From the NCBI GenBank assembly GCA_965242575.1, contig OZ251461.1, positions 2,232,001-2,296,000 of the forward strand: a DNA stretch of 64,000 nt. Reading direction: 5' to 3'. Shown in pieces: positions 6,728 through 13,633 of this stretch. Every line of letters starts with the position of its first letter. Position 1 is the stretch's first letter. The notes beneath the pieces are model-generated. The model worked only from the letters and a program-made list of their open reading frames with translations, ran no database searches and was not told the DNA's origin. The position numbers were made by a program, and so were the translations under genes. Source of the stretch: JANQOH01 sp965242575. Lineage in GTDB: Bacteria; Pseudomonadota; Alphaproteobacteria; UBA7887.

Positions 6728-8010
6728 CGGAGCCGCGCGAACACGCTGGCGTGCAAGTGCAATTCGTCGCGGCGCGCCCGTTCGAGGCAGGCCCGGAAGT
6801 AGCCGCCGGGGTTGCGGATCGGCTCCTCGGCGTCCGGTCTCGCCCGCAAGTCGATCAACGCGACGCACACCGCCGCCGCGCTCCGCCCCATGATCGCCGT
6901 CGCTTCGCGCCACAGCCGCGGGGCGATGCCGAGCAACGGGCAAAGGTCCTCCGCAGCCTGGGCGATCTCCGGCCATCCGGGCTGCTCAGCCGGCGGCAAA
7001 TGGTCAAGGAGCCGCGCGCCGGCGACACCGAGAACATGCGTCACCGCGATCCGCCGCATCCCGGTATCGGCGCGCCACATGCGCCGCCCGCCGCCGCCCT
7101 TTTCCCTGTCGTCATCGCTTACCGCGCCGGCGCCCGCCGCGGCCGCGCCGCCGGGTTCGCGCGCCGGCGCGGCGTTACATGCATCCTTTTCGGATTCCAG
7201 CTTGCTTGTAGAATCTATGGGGCGGACTCCAATGTCCGCCCTGGCGGACGTTTCCACGGCCGCGCGCGGCTTTTCCACAGCCCGGACGCGGGCGGACCGC
7301 TCCCGCGCCAGGGCGCGCAACTCGGCGTCGAGCACGACAAGCCGCGCAACCGCTTCCTCCAGGCGCGCGAGCGGCGTCGCGGCGCGGACGCGGTAATCGA
7401 GGATGGCCGCCTTGTCGGTCCATTCGTCGCCGTCCGGGTCGATCCATCCCTCCTCCGACGCTCGCGCCAGCATGGCGCGGACGCCGCGCTTGAGGCTGCC
7501 GCACCGCCGCCGCGCCGCGTCCCAGGCGGCGTGCTCGGCCTCCTGGCGCCGCCGCTCGGCCTGTAGCGCCGGGATCAACGCGGCGAGCGGCGCGAGATCG
7601 ACGCCGTAGGCGAAGACGATGCGCCCGGTGCCGGGGTCGCGCTTGCCGGTGCGGCGGTGGTTGGCCGAATCGCTCCATCCGAGCGCGCCCAACTCGTTGA
7701 GGCCCTGTTCGAGGCGGCGGATCTGGCGCTCGCCGACTTCCAGCCGGCGCGCGGCGGTGGTCACGGTGGCGTAGGCGATGGGCCGCGCGCCCGGCCGCCA
7801 GTCGCAATCGCGGGTGTAGGCGACCTGGAAGGCGAGATAGTCGATCTGGCGGCGACTCATGCCGAGGCCGCCGCCGGCGCTCTTCACGAGGCGAACCGGG
7901 TCGAGCCTGCCCATGCCGTCGGGCAAGCCGCCGAAGGCGTCGGCCGCCGCCCGGGCGGCGATACAGGCATCGGTCGCGCGGCGCGATCCGCGCGATTGGG
8001 CGTGTGGCAT
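6547..8010 (-). CDS. repC: plasmid replication initiator RepC (repABC type), chimeric C-terminus
   Basis: The frame encodes 487 residues from the ATG at 8010, which follows AAGGGA. The N-terminal block is characteristic of alphaproteobacterial RepC: LDPVRLVKSAGGGLGMSRRQ, then DYLAFQVAYTRDCDW and the winged-helix region with VGERQIRRLEQGLNELG. The C-terminal block GGYFRACLERAR is also typical. RepC normally ends shortly after the LHASVFA motif (about 6745). The remaining 60 codons here lie antisense to the recombinase fragment, so they come from a rearrangement. No repA or repB is nearby, so this is a remnant of an integrated plasmid. Confidence 0.8.
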   Translation of the reverse strand: MPHAQSRGSRRATDACIAARAAADAFGGLPDGMGRLDPVRLVKSAGGGLGMSRRQIDYLAFQVAYTRDCDWRPGARPIAYATVTTAARRLEVGERQIRRLEQGLNELGALGWSDSANHRRTGKRDPGTGRIVFAYGVDLAPLAALIPALQAERRRQEAEHAAWDAARRRCGSLKRGVRAMLARASEEGWIDPDGDEWTDKAAILDYRVRAATPLARLEEAVARLVVLDAELRALARERSARVRAVEKPRAAVETSARADIGVRPIDSTSKLESEKDACNAAPAREPGGAAAAGAGAVSDDDREKGGGGRRMWRADTGMRRIAVTHVLGVAGARLLDHLPPAEQPGWPEIAQAAEDLCPLLGIAPRLWREATAIMGRSAAAVCVALIDLRARPDAEEPIRNPGGYFRACLERARRDELHLHASVFARLRHSSAQPVSASDRQTAGQPPSRSVTDTVEPRGLSSIGAISIRAIDSGSAERHNRASDGSP

Positions 8011-8065
8011 GGCGTCCCTTCGCGGGACGGCCGGGCGGTCGGAAGGAGGCCAAGGGGCGCCACCC

Positions 8066-8085
8066 GGCAAAATTGCGATTTTGCC
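8066..8085. promoter_or_regulatory. AT-rich inverted repeat in repC leader
   Basis: A perfect GGCAAAAT-TGCG-ATTTTGCC inverted repeat 55 bases upstream of the repC ATG. It stands out in otherwise G+C-rich sequence and lies next to the TTGACA of the antisense-RNA promoter. It could be a RepC or partition-protein binding site, or an mRNA hairpin that controls repC translation. Confidence 0.5.
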
Positions 8086-8086
8086 G

Positions 8087-8180
8087 TTGACAGCCGCCAC
8101 GAGCGCCGCTACACAAGGGTTTCCGAGGCTTTTGTGTAGCGACGTGCTCGCGGGGCCGGGGCATACGCCCCGGCCCTTCC
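8087..8180 (+). ncRNA. candidate counter-transcribed RNA antisense to repC leader
   Basis: TTGACA at 8087-8092 and TACACA at 8110-8115, 17 bases apart, form a plausible promoter on the strand opposite to repC. About 40 bases downstream is a 10-bp G+C hairpin (8153-8162 with 8167-8176) followed by TTCC. A second inverted repeat GCTACACAA/TTGTGTAGC spans 8108-8140. repABC plasmids encode a short RNA antisense to the repC leader that ends in such a hairpin, and the position and orientation fit. This is a sequence-based inference. Confidence 0.45.
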
Positions 8181-8242
8181 GCGTTTAAGGAGTCGGATTC
8201 CGCGCGGCCGATTCCCCCTATCGTCCGGGGGGCGCCATGCGC

Positions 8243-8270
8243 GATACCGCCGCCTATAAGGGGCGGTATC
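8243..8270. terminator. 9-bp stem hairpin downstream of tRNA-Glu
   Basis: GATACCGCC and GGCGGTATC enclose ten bases, 16 bases past the tRNA 3' end. No T-run follows on either strand, so it may be a processing or factor-independent pause structure, or part of an attachment site of the integrated element. Confidence 0.4.
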
Positions 8271-8285
8271 GAGTCGCTGCGCTGC

Positions 8286-8361
8286 TGGCGTCCCCTACGG
8301 GACTCGAACCCGTGTTTCCGGCGTGAGAGGCCGACGTCCTGGACCGCTAGACGAAGGGGAC
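8286..8361 (-). tRNA. tRNA-Glu (anticodon CTC)
   Basis: The minus strand gives a 76-nt cloverleaf. The acceptor stem GTCCCCT pairs with AGGGGAC, the anticodon loop CTCTCAC places CTC at 34-36, the T-arm contains GGTTCGAGTCC, and CCA is encoded. The gene points toward the plasmid remnant, so its 3' end is the boundary of the integrated region, a common integration target. I did not find a second copy of the tRNA 3' end (attachment repeat) at the far edge near 3.3-3.5 kb. Confidence 0.95.
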
Positions 8362-8417
8362 ACGCGGCCATCCTACACGGGCGCGGGGGCGGGGGCAAGC
8401 GGAAAATCCGGCGCGCG

Positions 8418-9089
8418 TCACGGCGGCGCGCGCCGTTCGACCGCAAGGCGGTAGAGCAGCGCCGCCGCGGCCACGACGAACACGCCGGAAAAGACGATGT
8501 CGCTCGGGTAATGCGCGCCCTGCGCCACCCGCTCGGCGCCGATGACGACGCCGGCGGCCAGCCCGGCGGAGAGCCAGAGGCGGCGGCGCGCGGGGTAGGC
8601 CAGCGCGAGGGCGACCAGGACGAAACCCACCGCCGCATCGCCCGACACGAAGGAGCAGTTCCGCCCGCATTGGTCGCTCACCAGCAGCGGCGGCGAGAAC
8701 GCCTTGTCGCCGCCGAACTCCACCGTGTGCGCCGGGCGCGCGCGGCCCCAATTGTCCTTGAGCACCGTGTTGACCAGCAGGCCGGGCGCGACGACGAGCG
8801 TCGCGAGGAGGTAGGCGGCGACGCGCCGTTCGGGCAGCCACGCCGGCGCGCGCGGAAAGGCGCTCCGCAGCAGCGCGCCGATCAGCGCCGCGCCGGCGGC
8901 GAGCGCCGCCGCCCGCAGCAGCGCGGAGATCTCCTGCACGCCGGGAACCCGCGCCAGCGGAAACTCGCCGTCGCCGGCGTAGAACCGCCGGACCATCGCC
9001 GGGTCGATCTCCGGCCACGCCAGGAAGACCGCCGCCGCCGCCGCGCCAACGGCGCAGGAGGCGGCCAGAAGCCGTTCGGAAAAGCTCAC
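8418..9089 (-). CDS. PAP2-family lipid phosphatase (LpxE/lipid A phosphatase-like)
   Basis: A 223-residue membrane protein with about six hydrophobic segments. The three PAP2 motifs are present: KDNWGRARP at residues 111-119, SFVSGD at about 146-151 (Asp where His is usual), and R187 with GAHYPSD at 191-197. The CSFVSGD form is seen in lipid A and undecaprenyl-phosphate phosphatases. It starts with GTG overlapping the stop of the ArnT-like glycosyltransferase. As last gene of the operon it probably dephosphorylates lipid A or a polyprenyl carrier. Confidence 0.82.
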   Translation of the reverse strand: MSFSERLLAASCAVGAAAAAVFLAWPEIDPAMVRRFYAGDGEFPLARVPGVQEISALLRAAALAAGAALIGALLRSAFPRAPAWLPERRVAAYLLATLVVAPGLLVNTVLKDNWGRARPAHTVEFGGDKAFSPPLLVSDQCGRNCSFVSGDAAVGFVLVALALAYPARRRLWLSAGLAAGVVIGAERVAQGAHYPSDIVFSGVFVVAAAALLYRLAVERRAPP

Positions 9090-10540
9090 GAGTCCTCCGC
9101 GTAACCCAGGAATCCGTCGAGGCGATAGACGTCGAAGCGCCGCGGGCCGGACTCCACCGCGCCGAGCGGCCGCGCCGCGGCGAAGCGCCGCGCGATGGAC
9201 TCCGGGTCGGGCCGCCGCGTCACCAGCAGCATCGGCCGATGGGCCGCCGCCTCGATGTCGGTCGTCAGTTCGTAATGGTCGCCGACGCGGCCGGCGGGGT
9301 TCCACTTGACCGCGTCGAACGGGTGGGGACGGACGTAATACATCAATTGGGCGAGCGTCTTGCGCTCGTCGGCGAGGATCGCCGCGCCGGGGTTCTCGGC
9401 GGCGAGGCGCGAGACGTAGGCGCCCACGTCGTCCCACCCGCGCATACGGCGGAACGGGTCCCAGGCGCCGCCGCCGATGAGCGCGTCGTAATGGAGGAGC
9501 GCCGGGACCGCCGCCAGGTGGAGCGCCAGCGCCGCCGCGAACGTCCGCCGCCGCGCGCCCGCGACGAACCACCGCGCCGCCAGGACCGCCCCGGCGACGT
9601 AGGCCGCGGCCGCCCAATTGGCGTGCGCCCGCGACAGCAACGCCTGGACCGCGAACAGCGCCAGGACCGGCGCCGAGAGGCAGAGCAGGTAGAGCGCCGC
9701 CGGACTCCCCGCCGCCACCCGCCGCCAGCGCGCCGCGAGCCAGATCAGGACGGCGAAGGTCAGCGGCCCGAACACCGCGAACTGCGCGCCGAGGAAGGCC
9801 GCCAGCCGGTCCGGATGCGGCCCTGCGCCGCCGAGATTGGCGTTGTCGACGACGTGGCCCAGGGTGGCGAAGCCGTGCGCCGCGTTCCAGGCGAGGTTCG
9901 GCGCGGCGACCGCCAGCGCGACCGCCAGCGCGGCGAGCAGGCGCGGGCTCCGCCAGCGCCGCCCGGGCGACAGCGCCAGGAACAGCGCCGCGCAGGGTAG
10001 AAACAGCGCCATCGTGTATTTGCTCAGCAGGCCGAGGCCGAGCGTCAGGCCGAGGGCGAGCCAGTCCGCCCACCGGCCGCCGTCCAGCGCCCGGTGCAGG
10101 AACAGCGCCGCCAGCGCCCAGAACAGCAGCAGCGGGACGTCGGTCGTCATCAGCAGCGACGAGAAGCTCACCCCGGGCAGGGTGGCGTAGAGCGCCGCCG
10201 CCGCCAGTCCGGTGGCGCCGTCGAACAGGCGCCGCGCGAGCAGGCCGATGACCGCCGCCGTCGCCAGGTGCAGGAGCGGCGACGCGGCGCGGATGCACGC
10301 TTCGCCGTCGCCGCAAACGCCGGTCGCGGCGGCGATGACCCACGCGACCAGCGGCGGCTTGGAGTAGTAGCCGAACGTCGGCGCCTTGGCCCAGGTCCAA
10401 TACTGCGCCTCGTCGAACGTCAGCGTGAGGTCGCCGAGCGCGAGTCCGGCGAGGCGCCACGCGGTGAGCGCGGCCAGCCCGCCGGCGACCGCCGCCGCCG
10501 CCCAGGGGGGCGCCGCGGCGGGCGCGTCAGGCGGGCGCAT
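9086..10540 (-). CDS. ArnT/PMT-like glycosyltransferase (GT39/GT83 family)
   Basis: A 484-residue multi-pass protein. The first periplasmic loop DEAQYWTWAKAP followed by GYYSKPPLVAW carries the acidic catalytic and polyprenol-phosphate-binding residues of the ArnT family, and about eleven hydrophobic segments follow. It would move a sugar from a polyprenyl-phosphate carrier to lipid A or a related acceptor on the periplasmic face. The gene begins inside the end of the LAB_N gene (14-base overlap) and its stop overlaps the PAP2 gene. Sugar identity is not predictable from sequence. Confidence 0.85.
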   Translation of the reverse strand: MRPPDAPAAAPPWAAAAVAGGLAALTAWRLAGLALGDLTLTFDEAQYWTWAKAPTFGYYSKPPLVAWVIAAATGVCGDGEACIRAASPLLHLATAAVIGLLARRLFDGATGLAAAALYATLPGVSFSSLLMTTDVPLLLFWALAALFLHRALDGGRWADWLALGLTLGLGLLSKYTMALFLPCAALFLALSPGRRWRSPRLLAALAVALAVAAPNLAWNAAHGFATLGHVVDNANLGGAGPHPDRLAAFLGAQFAVFGPLTFAVLIWLAARWRRVAAGSPAALYLLCLSAPVLALFAVQALLSRAHANWAAAAYVAGAVLAARWFVAGARRRTFAAALALHLAAVPALLHYDALIGGGAWDPFRRMRGWDDVGAYVSRLAAENPGAAILADERKTLAQLMYYVRPHPFDAVKWNPAGRVGDHYELTTDIEAAAHRPMLLVTRRPDPESIARRFAAARPLGAVESGPRRFDVYRLDGFLGYAEDS

Positions 10541-10820
10541 CGGGCGCGTCGAGCTTGCGGCGGCGCTCCCGGCGGATCAGGTAGAGGTTGCGGCCATAGA
10601 CGACCAGCCCGGCGGCCTGCCCGACGATGAACACCGGGTCCTCGCGGTGCAGCGCATAGACCAGCAGGGTGGAGCCTCCGGCGAGGCTGAAATACCAGAA
10701 CGCCACCGGTATCACGCTGCGCTTGCGGTATTCGCTCGTGATCCATTGCCAGGCGAAGCGCATGGAGAAGCAGGCCTGGCCCAGGAAGCCGAAGGCCAGC
10801 CAGAACGCGTTGGAGTCCAT
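10527..10820 (-). CDS. LAB_N (lipid A disaccharide synthase N-terminal-like) membrane protein
   Basis: A 97-residue protein with three hydrophobic segments and the family signature FGFLGQACFSMRFAWQW. Stand-alone LAB_N proteins are found with ArnT/ArnC-like genes in lipid A sugar-modification operons. They may help flip or present the carrier-linked sugar. It lies 6 bases downstream of the GT2 gene and overlaps the GT39 gene. Confidence 0.85.
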   Translation of the reverse strand: MDSNAFWLAFGFLGQACFSMRFAWQWITSEYRKRSVIPVAFWYFSLAGGSTLLVYALHREDPVFIVGQAAGLVVYGRNLYLIRRERRRKLDAPDAPA

Positions 10821-10826
10821 TTCGGA

Positions 10827-11552
10827 TCAGGATCCTTCCTCGGCCGCGCCGGGGAGGCGGCCGCGCCGTTTGAGCCACATGACGCCCAGCAGGTCGACGA
10901 GTCCCGCCCGCAGGCGGCCCCAGGCGCCGTATTTCGACCGCCCGGCGCGCCGTTTCCGGTGGCGGACGGGGACGGACACCGCCCGCCCGCCCTCGCGGAT
11001 CGCCAGCGCGGGGAGGAAGCGGTGCATGTGGTCGAACCGGGGCAGGGCGAGGAACAGCGCGCGCGGGAACAGTTTCAGGCCGCAGGCGCCGTCGGGCGCG
11101 CCGTCGCCGAGCGCGCGGGCGCGGACGGCGTTGGCGACTCGCGACGCCAGCGCCCTTCGGCGCCCGTCGCGCCGGTCGCGGCGCCAGCCGCAGAACATCG
11201 TCGGCGGCTCCGGCGGCGCGTCCCGGGCCAGCGCCCACAGCGCCGGGAGGTCGCCCGGGTGGTTCTGTCCGTCGCCGTCGAGCGTCGCGATCCATTCCCC
11301 GCGCGCGAACCGGACGCCGGTATGGACCGCCGCGCTCTGCCCCCGGGTCTCGGCGTGGCGGACGATGCGCAGGCGCGGCTCGCGGGCGCGGCGGGCGCGC
11401 ATTTCCGCGAGGCCGCCGTCCGCGCTTCCGTCGTCGACGCAGACGATCTCGAAGGCGATTCCCAGCGGCGCCAGCGCGGCGGCGGTTTCGTCGATCAACG
11501 CGCCGATGGCGCCCGCTTCGTCCTTCACGGGAATGACGACCGAAAGGTCCAT
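10827..11552 (-). CDS. polyprenyl-phosphate glycosyltransferase (GT2, DPM1/ArnC-like)
   Basis: A 241-residue soluble GT-A enzyme. SVVIPVKDEAGAI starts the nucleotide-binding fold, CVDDGSADG follows, and TLDGDGQNHP carries the DXD-like metal-binding motif. Unlike full-length ArnC it lacks C-terminal membrane segments, as in DPM1-type enzymes. It makes the polyprenyl-phosphate-sugar used by the ArnT-like enzyme downstream. First gene of a four-gene operon (GT2, LAB_N, GT39, PAP2) with spacings of 6 bases or overlaps. Confidence 0.87.
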   Translation of the reverse strand: MDLSVVIPVKDEAGAIGALIDETAAALAPLGIAFEIVCVDDGSADGGLAEMRARRAREPRLRIVRHAETRGQSAAVHTGVRFARGEWIATLDGDGQNHPGDLPALWALARDAPPEPPTMFCGWRRDRRDGRRRALASRVANAVRARALGDGAPDGACGLKLFPRALFLALPRFDHMHRFLPALAIREGGRAVSVPVRHRKRRAGRSKYGAWGRLRAGLVDLLGVMWLKRRGRLPGAAEEGS

Positions 11553-11605
11553 CGGCGGCTCCGGCCCGGCGGCGGCCGGTAATTCTCATCGTGGAGGGGC
11601 GCACC

Positions 11606-11944
11606 CTACACCATGCGGCCCTCAAACGGATGCCAGCCGTCTCGGTGGGCGATCTCGACGACCCACAGGTCCGGGTCGCGCGCAGCCGCGCGGGCGATGT
11701 AGGCGTCGGCGTCGCGCTCGGCGACCGGCGCCTCGCCGAGGGCGGCGAACCACGCCGGCTCGCCCTCGGCGTCGCGGGTTTGCGCCAGGACGCGGCAGCC
11801 GGCGCCGCCCATTTCGAGTTTGAGCAGCACCGACCCGCCGGTCGAATCGCCGCGCCGCGCGACGTAGACCGGGACCGCCCGGGCGATGCAGCGCCGCACA
11901 TGCGCCATCACCCAGGTCTCGGTGGGCAGGCGGCCGGCGCTCAC
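11606..11944 (-). CDS. DUF1491 family protein
   Basis: A 112-residue cytosolic protein. The central GDSTGGSVLLKL and the terminal DPDLWVVEI motif match DUF1491, a small alphaproteobacterial family without assigned function. The GTG start at 11944 overlaps the permease stop (GTGA), so it is the last gene of the zinc-uptake operon. Its link to zinc may be only positional. Confidence 0.75.
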   Translation of the reverse strand: MSAGRLPTETWVMAHVRRCIARAVPVYVARRGDSTGGSVLLKLEMGGAGCRVLAQTRDAEGEPAWFAALGEAPVAERDADAYIARAAARDPDLWVVEIAHRDGWHPFEGRMV

Positions 11945-12699
11945 GCGCCGGCGCCCCGGGGCCGGAAGACCGCCCGCGCCGCCGCCGCCGAAACGGCGAA
12001 ACAGACGACGAGGACCGGCCCCGCCGGCAGGTCGGCGGCGGTGGAGACGGCGATCCCCGCGGCGACCGCCGCCGCCCCGCTCGCCAGCGCCCGGCCCGGC
12101 GCGTAGCCCGCGCCGGAGCGCGCCGCGAGCGCCGGCAGGATCAGGCTGGCGAACACCACATACACCCCCACCAGCTGGACCGACGCGGTGACGACGAGCG
12201 CGAAGGAGACGAAGAACCCCGCCCCGCCCCGCGCGCCCGGAAAGGCGAGCCGCGCGCCGATCGCCGCGGCGTAGATCGGCGCGAACAGGGCGATGTCGGT
12301 CCACGACACGAACAGGATCTGCCCGGACAGGACGCTCCGCAGCTCTTCGCCGCCATGCGGGTCTCCGGTCAGCGCCAGCAGGGCGGCGGAGGCGGCGACG
12401 ACGAAAGCGCCGCCGATCACCGCCTCCTGTTCGTTGGCCGCGGCGCGTTCGAACCGGCGGAAGAACAGCGCCGCGCCGACGCCCGCGCCGAACGCCGCCG
12501 CCTGCCGCGCCGCCCACGACGGATCCTCCAGCCACAGGCCGAGCAGGATGAGCGCGAGCCCCACCATCTGCGCCGTCGCCAGGTCGATGAACACGATCCC
12601 GCGTTTGAGGATCTCGATCCCGAACGGCGCGTGGACCGCGGTGACGACGAGGCCCGCCGCCAGCGCGGGCGCGACGATGTCGAGGACGTCAGGAGCGAT
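11941..12699 (-). CDS. metal ABC transporter permease (ABC-3/ZnuB type), unusual start
   Basis: About 252 residues with seven to eight hydrophobic segments and the ABC-3 features HAPFGIEILKRGIVFIDLAT and VVFASLILPAL. It belongs to the permease family of zinc and manganese importers. No ATG, GTG or TTG lies in frame near the expected N-terminus. The best ribosome binding site, AGGAGG at about 12706-12711, points at an ATC codon at 12699 inside the end of znuA, so I take that as the tentative start; a CTG further in is an alternative. No ATPase gene accompanies it, so it must borrow one or be non-functional. Confidence 0.7.
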   Translation of the reverse strand: MAPDVLDIVAPALAAGLVVTAVHAPFGIEILKRGIVFIDLATAQMVGLALILLGLWLEDPSWAARQAAAFGAGVGAALFFRRFERAAANEQEAVIGGAFVVAASAALLALTGDPHGGEELRSVLSGQILFVSWTDIALFAPIYAAAIGARLAFPGARGGAGFFVSFALVVTASVQLVGVYVVFASLILPALAARSGAGYAPGRALASGAAAVAAGIAVSTAADLPAGPVLVVCFAVSAAAARAVFRPRGAGA

Positions 12700-13633
12700 C
12701 GCGCGCCTCCTCCAGCAGCGCCAGCAAGGCGTCGAACAGGGCGAACAGGTCGTCCACGCCCTCGCTCCCGCCGACGGTGGCCGGCGCCGCCACCACCGGG
12801 AGGCCGGTCCTCTCCGCCAGCCAGTCCGACGCGTCGGCGGGTTCGTGCGACGCCACGAGGATCGCCCTGGCGTTCGTCTCCTCCACCCGTTCGAGGACCC
12901 GCGCCAGATGGCCCGCGGTCGGCGGCGCGCCGGGTATGGGCTCCAGCGCCGCCGCGCGCTCCAGCCCCGCCCAATGCAGGAAGTGCGCCCACCACTCGTG
13001 GTGGACGACGACGGCCATTCCCCCGAGGCGGTCGGCGCGCGCCTTCCACTCCGCCTCCGCCCGGCTCCAGCGTTCGGCGAAGGATTCGCCCCGGCTCCGG
13101 TAGGCGGCGGCGTTGTCCGGGTCGATGAGCGCCATCCGCTCCGCCAGCACGCCGGCGATGACGCCCAGGTTGCGCGGGTCGAGGTGGAAATGCGGGTTCC
13201 CGCCCGGATGCAGGTCGCCCAGGGCGCGGTCGAGCGTTTCGGGCAGGTCCAGCGCCTCCAGATGCTCGTCCGCCATGACGTTGCCGGGCTGGCCGGGCTG
13301 GACCGAGAGCGGCGCCCCGCGCTCCAGCAGGACCGGGAGCCAGCCGACCTCCAGGTCGGCGCCGGAGCAGACCACCAGGTCGGCGCGGCGCATCCAGGCG
13401 AGCAGGCTGGGCCGCGCTCGGATGTAATGCGGGTCCTGGCGCGCCGTGGTCGCGGAGCGCGCCTCGACGTTCTCGCCGCCGATCTCCCCGGCGAGCGCCG
13501 CCCATTCCGGTTCGCAGGCGAAGACGCGAACCGCCGCGGCCGCGGGGGCGGCGAGCGCCGCCCCCGCAACCAGCAGGCCCGCCGCGGCCGCGAGGGCCGC
13601 CGGCGCGGGCGTAATTGTCATCCTCCGCGCCAT
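12689..13633 (-). CDS. zinc/metal ABC transporter substrate-binding protein (ZnuA-like)
   Basis: A 314-residue periplasmic binding protein. After a signal peptide (about residues 10-33) it shows the cluster A-I landmarks QDPHYIRARPS and GGNPHFHLDPRN, with His ligands, and VVVHHEWWAHFL in the second lobe. No long His-rich loop is present. Its ATG overlaps the porin stop (ATGA), and the end overlaps the permease gene. It would receive Zn(II) crossing through the porin and pass it to the permease. Confidence 0.85.
   Translation of the reverse strand: MARRMTITPAPAALAAAAGLLVAGAALAAPAAAAVRVFACEPEWAALAGEIGGENVEARSATTARQDPHYIRARPSLLAWMRRADLVVCSGADLEVGWLPVLLERGAPLSVQPGQPGNVMADEHLEALDLPETLDRALGDLHPGGNPHFHLDPRNLGVIAGVLAERMALIDPDNAAAYRSRGESFAERWSRAEAEWKARADRLGGMAVVVHHEWWAHFLHWAGLERAAALEPIPGAPPTAGHLARVLERVEETNARAILVASHEPADASDWLAERTGLPVVAAPATVGGSEGVDDLFALFDALLALLEEARDRS

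Noticed and set aside
8095..8145. parS-type partition site
   Set aside because: The inverted repeat does not match the GTTnnnnGCnnnnAAC consensus of repABC parS sites. A promoter/antisense-RNA structure fits better.
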